15,626 nt of DNA. Origin: Desulfobacterales bacterium (GTDB lineage: Bacteria > Desulfobacterota > Desulfobacteria > Desulfobacterales > Desulfobacteraceae). The position numbers and the translations under genes are program-made. Under the pieces are notes generated by a model. That model was not told the DNA's origin, did no database searches, and saw nothing but the letters and a program-made list of their open reading frames with translations. Where the stretch lies: assembly GCA_022361135.1 (NCBI GenBank), contig JAKSBM010000139.1:1-15626 (forward strand), in the 5' to 3' direction. Shown here piece after piece: positions 7,199 to 14,104 of the stretch. Every line of letters begins with the position of its first letter. Position 1 is the stretch's first letter.

Positions 7199-7942
7199 AT
7201 GACTTCACAAAAAACAACCGCCAGGGTGGCCATTGTTACGGACTCCCGGGGGACACTTTTGGACCATGTCTTTGCCCATAGCACATTCCTGGAAAACCTG
7301 GGCCTGGTTGTTACGGATGGGGAATGCGGCGCCGTGGCCGTGGCCCGGAAGTACGGATTGCCCTGCCGGATCATTTCGGAACCGGACAATCTGTCCCTGT
7401 CGGACCGGATTGCCACCCGCTGCCGGGACGCGCAGATTGACTATATTTTCAGCATTTTTTCCCGCCTCTTCCGGGGGGAGCTGTTGCAGGCCTATGCCAA
7501 TCGCATTGTAAACCTTCATCCCTCTTTGCTGCCGGCCTTTCCCGGCATGGGCAGTCTGGATAAATCCTTGGACTCGGGTGTCCGGTATCTGGGGGCCACG
7601 GTCCATGTGGTGGATGGGGGGGTGGATACCGGCCCCATTATTGCCCAAACCATTACCCATTGGGATGGAAGGGATCGGGCAAGGGCCATACATCGGTGTT
7701 TTCAGGCCCAGTGTCAATTGACCCTCCAGGCTCTGAATTATCTGGTCAATGGGCGGCTTCGATTTGTGGACGGCCGGGTGGATATCCTGGGGGCGGCGTT
7801 CGGACCCGGGGAATTTTCCCCCCTTTTGGATGACCCGGGGGCCCTTTCCCTGGATATCCCCTTTCCGGGCAGGGCGTGCCGGGATGGGGAAAAGGTTACG
7901 GATTCGGATCAAATGGATGGAAGGAGTAAAACATGTTGTTAA
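7199..7942 (+). CDS. PurN-like formyltransferase
   Basis: A 247-residue enzyme of the 10-formyl-tetrahydrofolate formyltransferase fold. IVNLHPSLLPAFPG (103-116) and VDGGVDTGPIIAQ (138-150) give N105, H107 and D143, matching the PurN catalytic Asn-His-Asp triad almost residue for residue. Where PurN has its glycinamide-ribonucleotide phosphate loop (GSGSN-like) this protein has TDSRGTLLD at 14-22, so the amine acceptor is probably not the purine intermediate. After the catalytic core, residues about 190-247 form a short tail. ATG 7199 is preceded by GAGGAAGGGGAG, ten bases after the acyltransferase stop; an upstream in-frame ATG at 7127 lies within that gene. With an aminotransferase in the operon, N-formylation of an amino sugar is the simplest reading. 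Its 3' end overlaps the next gene by ten bases. Confidence 0.85.
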   Translation: MTSQKTTARVAIVTDSRGTLLDHVFAHSTFLENLGLVVTDGECGAVAVARKYGLPCRIISEPDNLSLSDRIATRCRDAQIDYIFSIFSRLFRGELLQAYANRIVNLHPSLLPAFPGMGSLDKSLDSGVRYLGATVHVVDGGVDTGPIIAQTITHWDGRDRARAIHRCFQAQCQLTLQALNYLVNGRLRFVDGRVDILGAAFGPGEFSPLLDDPGALSLDIPFPGRACRDGEKVTDSDQMDGRSKTCC

Positions 7943-8991
7943 AGGAGCAAGTGACCCCGGAGAGCTTGAACCGGGAGTTGGGGCAGATTGTTAAACGCTT
8001 GGAGGTGGAGAAACTGGATGATGCTTCGATCTTTCCCCAATTCTTCCAGATTGAGAATACCCGGCGGTGTAACGCCCGTTGTCCCTTTTGTGCCCATGGA
8101 AAGTGGGACATGTCCGTTCCGGACATGCCGGATCGTCTCTTCGATAAAATTGTGGAGGAGTTCCAGGATTATAGGGAGTGGATTCGATTCGTGGATATCC
8201 AGCGGGCCGGAGAACCCCTTCTGGATCCGAAAATTGGAAGCCGTATTCGTCGGATGAAGGATATCGGGATTCGGTTTGTCACCCTTTCAACCAATGGATC
8301 CCTTTTGGATGAATCCATGGGGCGAACATTATTGGAAGCCGGTATTGATGAGGTCATGATTTCCATTGATTCCGTTGAAAAGCAGGAATATGAAACCCTG
8401 CGCAGGGGGCTGAATTTTGAACGGGTGGTCTCCAATATTAAAGGCTTTTTTGAACTGCGGGACCGGGAAAAGCCGGATACCATCATTCGGGTCCGCGGGG
8501 TGGCCTGTTTTGATGCCCTGCTTCCGGAAAACCAGCAGAAAATTGCCGATTTTGAGTCCCATTGGGCACCCCATAAAAGGCCCCAGGATCGCGTATACAT
8601 GAAGCGGCTCCATACCTGGGGCAATGAACACCAATGGGATGAATGCAAGGATGGCTATGAAGGGGAACTGGATTACATGCCCTGCATTGTGCCCTGGTCC
8701 ACCCTCCATGTGACCACCATGGGGCGGGTTCCCCTCTGCGGCCAGGATATGGATGCCAAGGCCGACATGGGGGATATCAATGTTCAGTCCATTGCCGAGG
8801 TGTGGCAGGCTCCTGCCTTTCAACGGGTTCGGGAACGGCATGCCGCCGGGCGGCGGAATGAAATTTCATTCTGTCGGAGCTGTCGATTGTACGATCCGGA
8901 CTACAGCATTGAGCAGGGCTTTGCCAAGGGGTTTTTCAAAGAGGTGAAACCGGTGTCTCAACCGCCTTCGGGCAAGGGGGGAAATCCATGA
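7933..8991 (+). CDS. radical SAM protein with SPASM/twitch-type auxiliary cluster
   Basis: A 352-residue enzyme. C46, C50 and C53 (CNARCPFC) bind the radical-SAM cluster, GEP at 93-95 is the SAM-binding motif, and TLSTNGSLLD (117-126) is the usual strand 3 region. The C-terminal part has just four cysteines in the auxiliary pattern, C251, C269, C314 and C317 (the last two in FCRSC), enough for one extra [4Fe-4S] cluster. One-cluster relatives include radical dehydrogenases that oxidise a sugar-like alcohol, such as BtrN; other relatives modify peptides. The ATG has AAGGAG six bases upstream. The gene overlaps its neighbours on both sides (ten and four bases). In a nucleotide-sugar operon a radical oxidation or epimerisation of a sugar carbon is plausible. 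No small precursor-peptide gene is seen, which argues against peptide maturation. Confidence 0.87.
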   Translation: MLLKEQVTPESLNRELGQIVKRLEVEKLDDASIFPQFFQIENTRRCNARCPFCAHGKWDMSVPDMPDRLFDKIVEEFQDYREWIRFVDIQRAGEPLLDPKIGSRIRRMKDIGIRFVTLSTNGSLLDESMGRTLLEAGIDEVMISIDSVEKQEYETLRRGLNFERVVSNIKGFFELRDREKPDTIIRVRGVACFDALLPENQQKIADFESHWAPHKRPQDRVYMKRLHTWGNEHQWDECKDGYEGELDYMPCIVPWSTLHVTTMGRVPLCGQDMDAKADMGDINVQSIAEVWQAPAFQRVRERHAAGRRNEISFCRSCRLYDPDYSIEQGFAKGFFKEVKPVSQPPSGKGGNP

Positions 8992-10706
8992 AATCGGATA
9001 CTTTGAATTTGCGAATGGAAGCCCGGGGGGAGGCATTGTGCCTTAGTTTCTCCGTGGGGGGGAAATCCCATTTCCATGAGAAAAAATATAAATTCCCGGA
9101 GCTGGGTCAGCACATGGGGGGCATGCTTTTGACATGGGTGTTGTCCAAGCTGAAACCCGTATTTTATCAGATGCCCCTGGGGCATATTACGGTTCAATGT
9201 TCCGAGGCGGATCAGAAAAAAATTGGGGGGCTCATTGAAAAATGCCTCCGGATTTTAAACGAGACAAATACCCGCATAAAGGATCTGCCCCAAGGGGGGG
9301 GAGAGGGGCGGGATGCCCATCGCATTCTCTTTTTCCATGTGGACGGGAACGATCGGTATCAGGCCCTGTGTAACCGCTTTAAATCATACCGTCCCGAATT
9401 GATTGCCGAGGCGGACTTCAGCACCGGTTTCAACCGGAAACTTCGGCAGTGGGAAGGGGCCAAGCTTCCCTACACCGTGGAGGAATTGATCGATTTCATC
9501 CATGGGGAATCCGTGGGTAAAATCGTCAGCATCAACCATTATCTTCTGGAAACCTATCTGGATAAAACAGGGGTTTATATCATGGCCCTATTCCATCACA
9601 TGGGGGTGGAATACATTATTTTCGACAATGACAACTGGGATCTCAGCCCCGGGGGATATCTGTTTAAATCCTTTTTCAATTGGAATGATTTTCCCCGTTA
9701 TTCAACGGGATTCGGCCATGATTATTGGGATCGGGCATTGGGAATGGACAATGTCCAATATGTTCCGGTTCCCCAGGAATATGCCGTTGAAAAGGAGCCG
9801 GCCCACCCCTTGAAAGAGGATTATGGGGTATTGATTCTTACCCATTCCCGTGTGGACAATGTCCGATCCATGATCAATCCCCTGCTTTTTATCCTGAGCT
9901 CCTTTGACCCGGATGATCTATTTACGGAGCCCCCCATCTGGTACTTTTCATTGAGGCACCTGATTCTAAGGGTTATGGAATTGGATGATTTCCAGCGGCT
10001 CTATTACAATGCCATGCTGCATCAATTTTTCTACAATATGATGCAGTTGCTCAAGTATGAAATCATTGAAAGCATTGATACCAAGCGAACTGTGGATATC
10101 TACGGCGACCAGGGATGGGAGCAGGTTTTTCCCGAGTACTATCGTAATCGATATCTGTCCGGTGAAGAAATTGACGGGATGTTGGCCGGGGGCAGTCATA
10201 TCCATTTGTTAATCAATTGGTCCAAAACCTGGCTCGATGCCAGTGGACCGGTTTATGATGCCGTATCCAGGAATATCCCTTTTCTTAACTGCCCCGTCTC
10301 CGTCATAGGCCATGACTTTTCTTCCCTACGCCGGTTGGAGTATCGAAACGGCAGGGAATTGAACGCCAAAATCGACGAAGTCCAGGACATTTTCCAAACC
10401 GAAGAAATTCAAAACAATCTGTCCCGGCTTAAGCACATTTACACCGAAAGCATGGAGCGGGTTTCCCATGGGATTTTGTTTGAAAATTCATCTGGGATCA
10501 CCCATTCGGAATACCTCCGCCAACGCGCCGCCCACAATGGGATACTGGATGAACAAATCGCCGGCTATATCCGGGAAAAGGAAGGGCTGCTCCGGGATTC
10601 TTTTAAGTACCTTTTCCTGGAATCCCTGCAATTGGATTTGACCCAGTCCCGATTTTTTAAACGGTCCTATATCCAGAACATATTGAAGGCGAAGGCATCC
10701 AATTGA
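8988..10706 (+). CDS. large glycosyltransferase-like protein of unknown specificity
   Basis: A 572-residue protein I cannot assign firmly. Residues about 110-280 contain Rossmann-like pieces (HRILFFHVDGNDRY, VYIMALFHHMGVEYIIFDNDN). Residues about 365-465 contain TVDIYGDQGWE, RYLSGEEI, INWSKTWLDASGPVYDAVS and RNIPFLNCPV, an order that recalls the C-terminal nucleotide-binding half of CgeB-like GT-B transferases (a YG..W block, then a line naming other mushrooming targets of the sugar chain). The N-terminal 100 residues have no known motif, and no signal peptide or membrane segment is visible. The start overlaps the previous stop as ATGA and has AAGGGGGG upstream. A run of eight G at 9294-9301 encodes a glycine patch (PQGGGEG). 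It is the only glycosyltransferase candidate in the window. The alternative is a non-enzymatic or different-function GT-B fold. Confidence 0.5.
   Translation: MKSDTLNLRMEARGEALCLSFSVGGKSHFHEKKYKFPELGQHMGGMLLTWVLSKLKPVFYQMPLGHITVQCSEADQKKIGGLIEKCLRILNETNTRIKDLPQGGGEGRDAHRILFFHVDGNDRYQALCNRFKSYRPELIAEADFSTGFNRKLRQWEGAKLPYTVEELIDFIHGESVGKIVSINHYLLETYLDKTGVYIMALFHHMGVEYIIFDNDNWDLSPGGYLFKSFFNWNDFPRYSTGFGHDYWDRALGMDNVQYVPVPQEYAVEKEPAHPLKEDYGVLILTHSRVDNVRSMINPLLFILSSFDPDDLFTEPPIWYFSLRHLILRVMELDDFQRLYYNAMLHQFFYNMMQLLKYEIIESIDTKRTVDIYGDQGWEQVFPEYYRNRYLSGEEIDGMLAGGSHIHLLINWSKTWLDASGPVYDAVSRNIPFLNCPVSVIGHDFSSLRRLEYRNGRELNAKIDEVQDIFQTEEIQNNLSRLKHIYTESMERVSHGILFENSSGITHSEYLRQRAAHNGILDEQIAGYIREKEGLLRDSFKYLFLESLQLDLTQSRFFKRSYIQNILKAKASN
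9294..9301. repeat. G8 homopolymer tract inside the glycosyltransferase-like gene
   Basis: Eight consecutive G near codon 103 encode part of a glycine patch. Slippage by one base would truncate the protein early, so this is a candidate contingency tract. Confidence 0.5.
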
Positions 10707-10746
10707 TGGGAATAAAGGGACGGCGAATTTTTGGGAGATTGATGCA

Positions 10747-11349
10747 ATGAACATGGACAATAAAATTTCCCCGGATCAGTGGATTGGAGAACTGGGGCGG
10801 AAGCTGGCGGCAGTCCGTTGCCGTGTCCAGGATCAGGCAACTTCTTTTTCCGCTGCCGCGTCCGCCTGTGACGCCCTCTTTCTCCAGGTGCGGGAGTCCC
10901 GATCCCGGGTGTGGTGGATTGGAAACGGGGGAAGTGCCGCACTCTGTTCCCATCTGGCACAGGATATGATGAACAAGATGGGGCTTCGGTCACAATTCTG
11001 CGGAGATGCTGCCCTGATGACCTGCATGGCCAATGATTTCGGGTACGACCAGGTCTATAAACGGCCATTGGAGTGTCTGGGTGATGAAGGGGATATCCTG
11101 GTGGCCGTGTCCAGTTCCGGGGCATCGGAGAATATACTCCAGGGCGTTCGAACAGCCCGGAAAAAGGGAATGAATCTAATCACATTATCCGGTTTTGACG
11201 GGGAAAATCCACTCTGGTGCGAATCCAGCCGGATTGCCTTCCATGTGCCGTCCCGTTGGTACGGAATCGTTGAATTGGCACACGAAGCCATACTTCATTC
11301 CATCATTGAATGCCATTATTTGAACCGGAAAGGGGGAGGGGATGGGTAA
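10747..11349 (+). CDS. GmhA-like SIS-domain sugar-phosphate isomerase
   Basis: A 200-residue single SIS domain of the phosphoheptose isomerase type, which turns sedoheptulose 7-phosphate into a heptose 7-phosphate. WWIGNGGSAALCSHLAQDM (56-74) holds the phosphate-binding GNGGS, VSSSGASENILQ (121-132) is the second phosphate loop, LSGFDGENPLW follows, and GIVELAHEAILH (173-184) carries the C-terminal active-site helix. By hand alignment to E. coli GmhA as I remember it, H69 and H184 match H61 and H180, but the base E65 is replaced by D73 and Q172 by E176. It is therefore probably a paralogue with a changed substrate. ATG 10747 has GGGAG nine bases upstream, after a 40-base gap, the longest in the operon. 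The 3' end overlaps the next gene by eight bases. Confidence 0.88.
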   Translation: MNMDNKISPDQWIGELGRKLAAVRCRVQDQATSFSAAASACDALFLQVRESRSRVWWIGNGGSAALCSHLAQDMMNKMGLRSQFCGDAALMTCMANDFGYDQVYKRPLECLGDEGDILVAVSSSGASENILQGVRTARKKGMNLITLSGFDGENPLWCESSRIAFHVPSRWYGIVELAHEAILHSIIECHYLNRKGGGDG

Positions 11350-12325
11350 ACTTTGCGTCATCGGCAGCAATTCCTTTTCCGGGGCCTGGTTTGTGAAAGT
11401 TGCCCTGGAACAGGGATGGGAGGTCATGGGAATCAGTCGGTCCGCTGAGCCGGAGCCGCCTTTTCTTCCCTATGCCTGGGGGGAAAAAACTGGATTTCAG
11501 TTCAAGCAATGGGATCTCAACCATGATTTGGGGGCCATCGGGTCCGGGATCCGGGCGTTCCGTCCCAATGTGGTGGTGAATTTTGCCGCCCAGAGCATGG
11601 TGGGGCAGAGCTGGGAATATCCAGACCATTGGTATCGCACCAATGTCCTTTCCTCGGTGGGCCTCGTTGAAAAACTGGCCAGCTGTGATTTCCTGGAAAA
11701 ATATATCCATGTTTCCACCCCCGAAGTCTATGGAAACTGTCGAGGGCAGGTCGTGGAAAATACCCAATATGCCCCGTCCACCCCCTATGCGGTTTCCCGG
11801 GCCGCCTTTGACATGCACCTTTCCGCCCTCCACCGGTCCAAGGGGTTCCCCGTGGTCTTCACCCGGGCGGCCAATGTGTTCGGGCCGGGGCAGCAGCTCT
11901 ACCGAATTGTGCCCAAGGCCATGGTGAGTTTTTTAAAGGGGGAACGCTTGCCCCTCCATGGCGGAGGTCGGTCGGTCCGCTCCTTTATTCACATTGAGGA
12001 TGTCTGCAAGGCCACCCTTGGGATCATTGGGCGGGGAGAACCCGGGCAGATCTTTCACATTTCCACCCGGGAGATGATTTCCATCCATGATCTGGTGGTG
12101 CAGATTGCGGATCTGGTGGGCGTTTCCTTTGAAGACCATGTGGAAATCACCCGGGATCGGTTGGGAAAGGATGATGCCTACCTGCTGGACAGCAGTGCAT
12201 TGCGCCGGCTGGGCTGGGAGGAGTCCGTTTCATTGACCCGGGGACTGGGGCAGACCCTGGACTGGGTGAAACACCATTTTAAAACCTTGAAGACGCTGCC
12301 CATGGAATATGTCCATAAACCCTGA
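11342..12325 (+). CDS. NAD-dependent epimerase/dehydratase (extended SDR) 1
   Basis: A 327-residue extended SDR acting on a nucleotide sugar. The dinucleotide loop is IGSNSFSGAWF (7-17): G8 and G14 are kept but the middle glycine of GxxGxxG is S11. NFAAQSMVGQSW (80-91) and STPEVYG (125-131) resemble 4,6-dehydratases, with E128 as a likely base and proline where RmlB has aspartate. The catalytic YxxxK is TPYAVSRAAFD: Y149 is present but the lysine position is R153. TRAANVFGPGQQLYRIVP and the RSFIHIEDV block confirm the family. The start ATG 11342 overlaps the isomerase stop and has a GGGGGAGG just before it. It is likely a 4,6-dehydratase or epimerase that creates the keto sugar for the aminotransferase. 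Whether the Arg change alters chemistry or is usual in this subfamily is uncertain. Confidence 0.9.
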   Translation: MGKLCVIGSNSFSGAWFVKVALEQGWEVMGISRSAEPEPPFLPYAWGEKTGFQFKQWDLNHDLGAIGSGIRAFRPNVVVNFAAQSMVGQSWEYPDHWYRTNVLSSVGLVEKLASCDFLEKYIHVSTPEVYGNCRGQVVENTQYAPSTPYAVSRAAFDMHLSALHRSKGFPVVFTRAANVFGPGQQLYRIVPKAMVSFLKGERLPLHGGGRSVRSFIHIEDVCKATLGIIGRGEPGQIFHISTREMISIHDLVVQIADLVGVSFEDHVEITRDRLGKDDAYLLDSSALRRLGWEESVSLTRGLGQTLDWVKHHFKTLKTLPMEYVHKP

Positions 12326-12337
12326 CGGGAGTATAAA

Positions 12338-13297
12338 ATGAAAGACAGACATGTGTTGGTACTGGGGGGGTGCGGTTATATCGGTTCGGTTCTGGTGCCC
12401 GCGCTTTTGGATGCGGGATGCCGGGTCACCGTATTTGATATCCAATGGTTTGGTTCCCACCTGCCGCCCCATGGACAGCTGGATGTGGTTCAAGGGGATA
12501 TCCGTGATGCGGCCGCCCTTCCCATGGACGGAGTGGATGTGGTGATTCATCTGGCCAATGTGGCCAACGATCCCTGTGGGGAACTCAATGCCAAGCTGGT
12601 CTGGGAGGTCAATGTTCTGGCCGCCATGCAGGTGGTGGAAAGGGCCCTTGCATCGGGGGTGGAGCAATTTATCTATGCCAGTTCCGGCAGTGTTTACGGG
12701 GTGAAGGAAGAGGCACAGGTCACCGAGGAGCTCTCCCTGGTGCCCATTTCCGATTACAATAAAACCAAGATGATTGCCGAACGGGTCCTGCTCAGCTACC
12801 AGGATCAGATCCGTCTGCAAATTGTTCGGCCGGCCACGGTCTGCGGATTTTCCCCCCGGACCCGGCTGGATGTCTCTGTCAATATGCTCACCCTCCAGGC
12901 CCTGACCCGGGGATTGATCACCGTATTCGGGGGGCAGCAGACCCGGCCCAATATCCATATCCGGGATATCGTGGGGGTCCTTCTCCATTTCATGGGGCCG
13001 GGGCGGGACCACATCGGCATATTCAATGCGGGATTTGAAAATATTTCCATCCTGGACATGGCCCGGGAAATCACAACCCGGGTGGCGGCGGAAATCAAGG
13101 TGACGGCCTCCAATGATCCCCGGTCCTATCGTTTGAATTCCGACAAGTTGCTGGCCACGGGGTTCCGGCCAGGGTTCGGCGTGGGGACGGCCATGGATGA
13201 ACTCATTGGGGCATATGGAGCCGGCATTTTGAAGGACCGGGAAAACAATTACAACATCAAAACCATGAAGCAGCTCATGGAACAGGGTCGCCTGTAA
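12338..13297 (+). CDS. NAD-dependent epimerase/dehydratase (extended SDR) 2
   Basis: A 319-residue extended SDR with intact motifs: GGCGYIGS (10-17) with GxxGxxG at 10, 13 and 16, D34 at the end of strand 2 (VFDIQ, NAD preference), SSGSVYG (115-121), and Y140/K144 in DYNKTK. RPATVCGFSPRTRLDVSV and RPNIHIRDIV are typical of the epimerases in LPS and capsule clusters that follow a heptose or deoxysugar pathway. ATG 12338 has GGGAG six bases upstream and is 12 bases after the previous stop. A G7 run (12364-12370) encodes the start of the nucleotide loop. Together with SDR 1 it probably sets the stereochemistry or keto position of the sugar; the exact reaction (epimerase, reductase or dehydratase) cannot be told. 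Confidence 0.92.
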   Translation: MKDRHVLVLGGCGYIGSVLVPALLDAGCRVTVFDIQWFGSHLPPHGQLDVVQGDIRDAAALPMDGVDVVIHLANVANDPCGELNAKLVWEVNVLAAMQVVERALASGVEQFIYASSGSVYGVKEEAQVTEELSLVPISDYNKTKMIAERVLLSYQDQIRLQIVRPATVCGFSPRTRLDVSVNMLTLQALTRGLITVFGGQQTRPNIHIRDIVGVLLHFMGPGRDHIGIFNAGFENISILDMAREITTRVAAEIKVTASNDPRSYRLNSDKLLATGFRPGFGVGTAMDELIGAYGAGILKDRENNYNIKTMKQLMEQGRL

Positions 13298-13301
13298 GGA
13301 G
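13296..13301 (+). promoter_or_regulatory. ribosome binding site deciding the transketolase start
   Basis: AAGGAG overlaps the TAA stop of the preceding gene. It lies only one base before ATG 13303 but seven before ATG 13309, so the second ATG is the likely start. Confidence 0.65.
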
Positions 13302-13308
13302 TATGCCG

Positions 13309-14097
13309 ATGATTTCCCTTATGGAAAAGCGGGCCGCGGAATTGCGGGGCACCCTTTTGGAGATGTCCCACCGGGTCAGGGCGGCCCATCTGGGATCGGC
13401 CCTCTCCTGTGTGGATCTCCTCATTGCCCTCTATTTCCATGCCATGGACAAGGACGATCGGTTCATCCTCAGCAAGGGGCACGGGGTGGCCGCCCTTTAC
13501 GGGACATTGGCACAAAAGGGGATGATGGATCCGGAGGACCTTTTCACCTTCACCCAACCCGGCAGTGCCCTGGAGGAGCACCCGGGGCCGGGAACCCTGC
13601 CCGGGATTGAGGCGGCCACGGGCTCCCTGGGCCACGGCCTTTCCCTGGGGGCGGGCATGGCTTTGTCCCGGCGCTTGAAAGAAGAGACGGGCCGATGCTT
13701 TGTCCTCATGGGGGATGGGGAATGCAACGAGGGCTCGGTCTGGGAGGCGGCCATGTTTGCCGGCGGTCAGAAGCTGGATCGGCTCTGTGCCATTGTGGAT
13801 TTCAATAAATGGCAGGCCACGGGGCGGAGTTGCGACACCATGGCATTGGAACCCCTGGCCGCAAAGTTCCAGGCCTTTGGCTGGGAGAGCCGGGAGGTGG
13901 ACGGCCACAACATGGAGGCCCTGGCCTCCACTTTGGATCAATTGCCCTTTGGTGACGGTAAGCCCCTGGCCCTCATCGCCCACACCGTTAAGGGAAAGGG
14001 AGTTTCCTTCATGGAGGACGACAACAATTGGCATTACCGCATCCCCACCCGGGAAGAGGTGTTGGCAGGTAAAAGGGAGTTGGGCCTTGGGCAATGA
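13309..14097 (+). CDS. transketolase, N-terminal (thiamine-binding) subunit
   Basis: A 262-residue protein equal to the pyrophosphate-binding half of transketolase, as in split two-gene transketolases. AAHLGS (25-30), SKGHG (55-59), EEHPGPG, ATGSLGHGLSLGAG (103-116), GDGECNEGSVWEAA (135-148, Mg2+/thiamine-diphosphate motif) and DFNKWQATG (164-172) are all in place. ATG 13309 is chosen over ATG 13303 on ribosome-site spacing. Transketolase moves two-carbon ketol units between sugar phosphates. A full enzyme needs the C-terminal half, but the next gene is a kinase-like protein and no C-terminal subunit is present in the window. It may lie further downstream or elsewhere. Beside a GmhA-like isomerase, the likely job is to make a special ketose phosphate for the pathway. 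Confidence 0.93.
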   Translation: MISLMEKRAAELRGTLLEMSHRVRAAHLGSALSCVDLLIALYFHAMDKDDRFILSKGHGVAALYGTLAQKGMMDPEDLFTFTQPGSALEEHPGPGTLPGIEAATGSLGHGLSLGAGMALSRRLKEETGRCFVLMGDGECNEGSVWEAAMFAGGQKLDRLCAIVDFNKWQATGRSCDTMALEPLAAKFQAFGWESREVDGHNMEALASTLDQLPFGDGKPLALIAHTVKGKGVSFMEDDNNWHYRIPTREEVLAGKRELGLGQ

Positions 14098-14104
14098 GAG
14101 GGAC

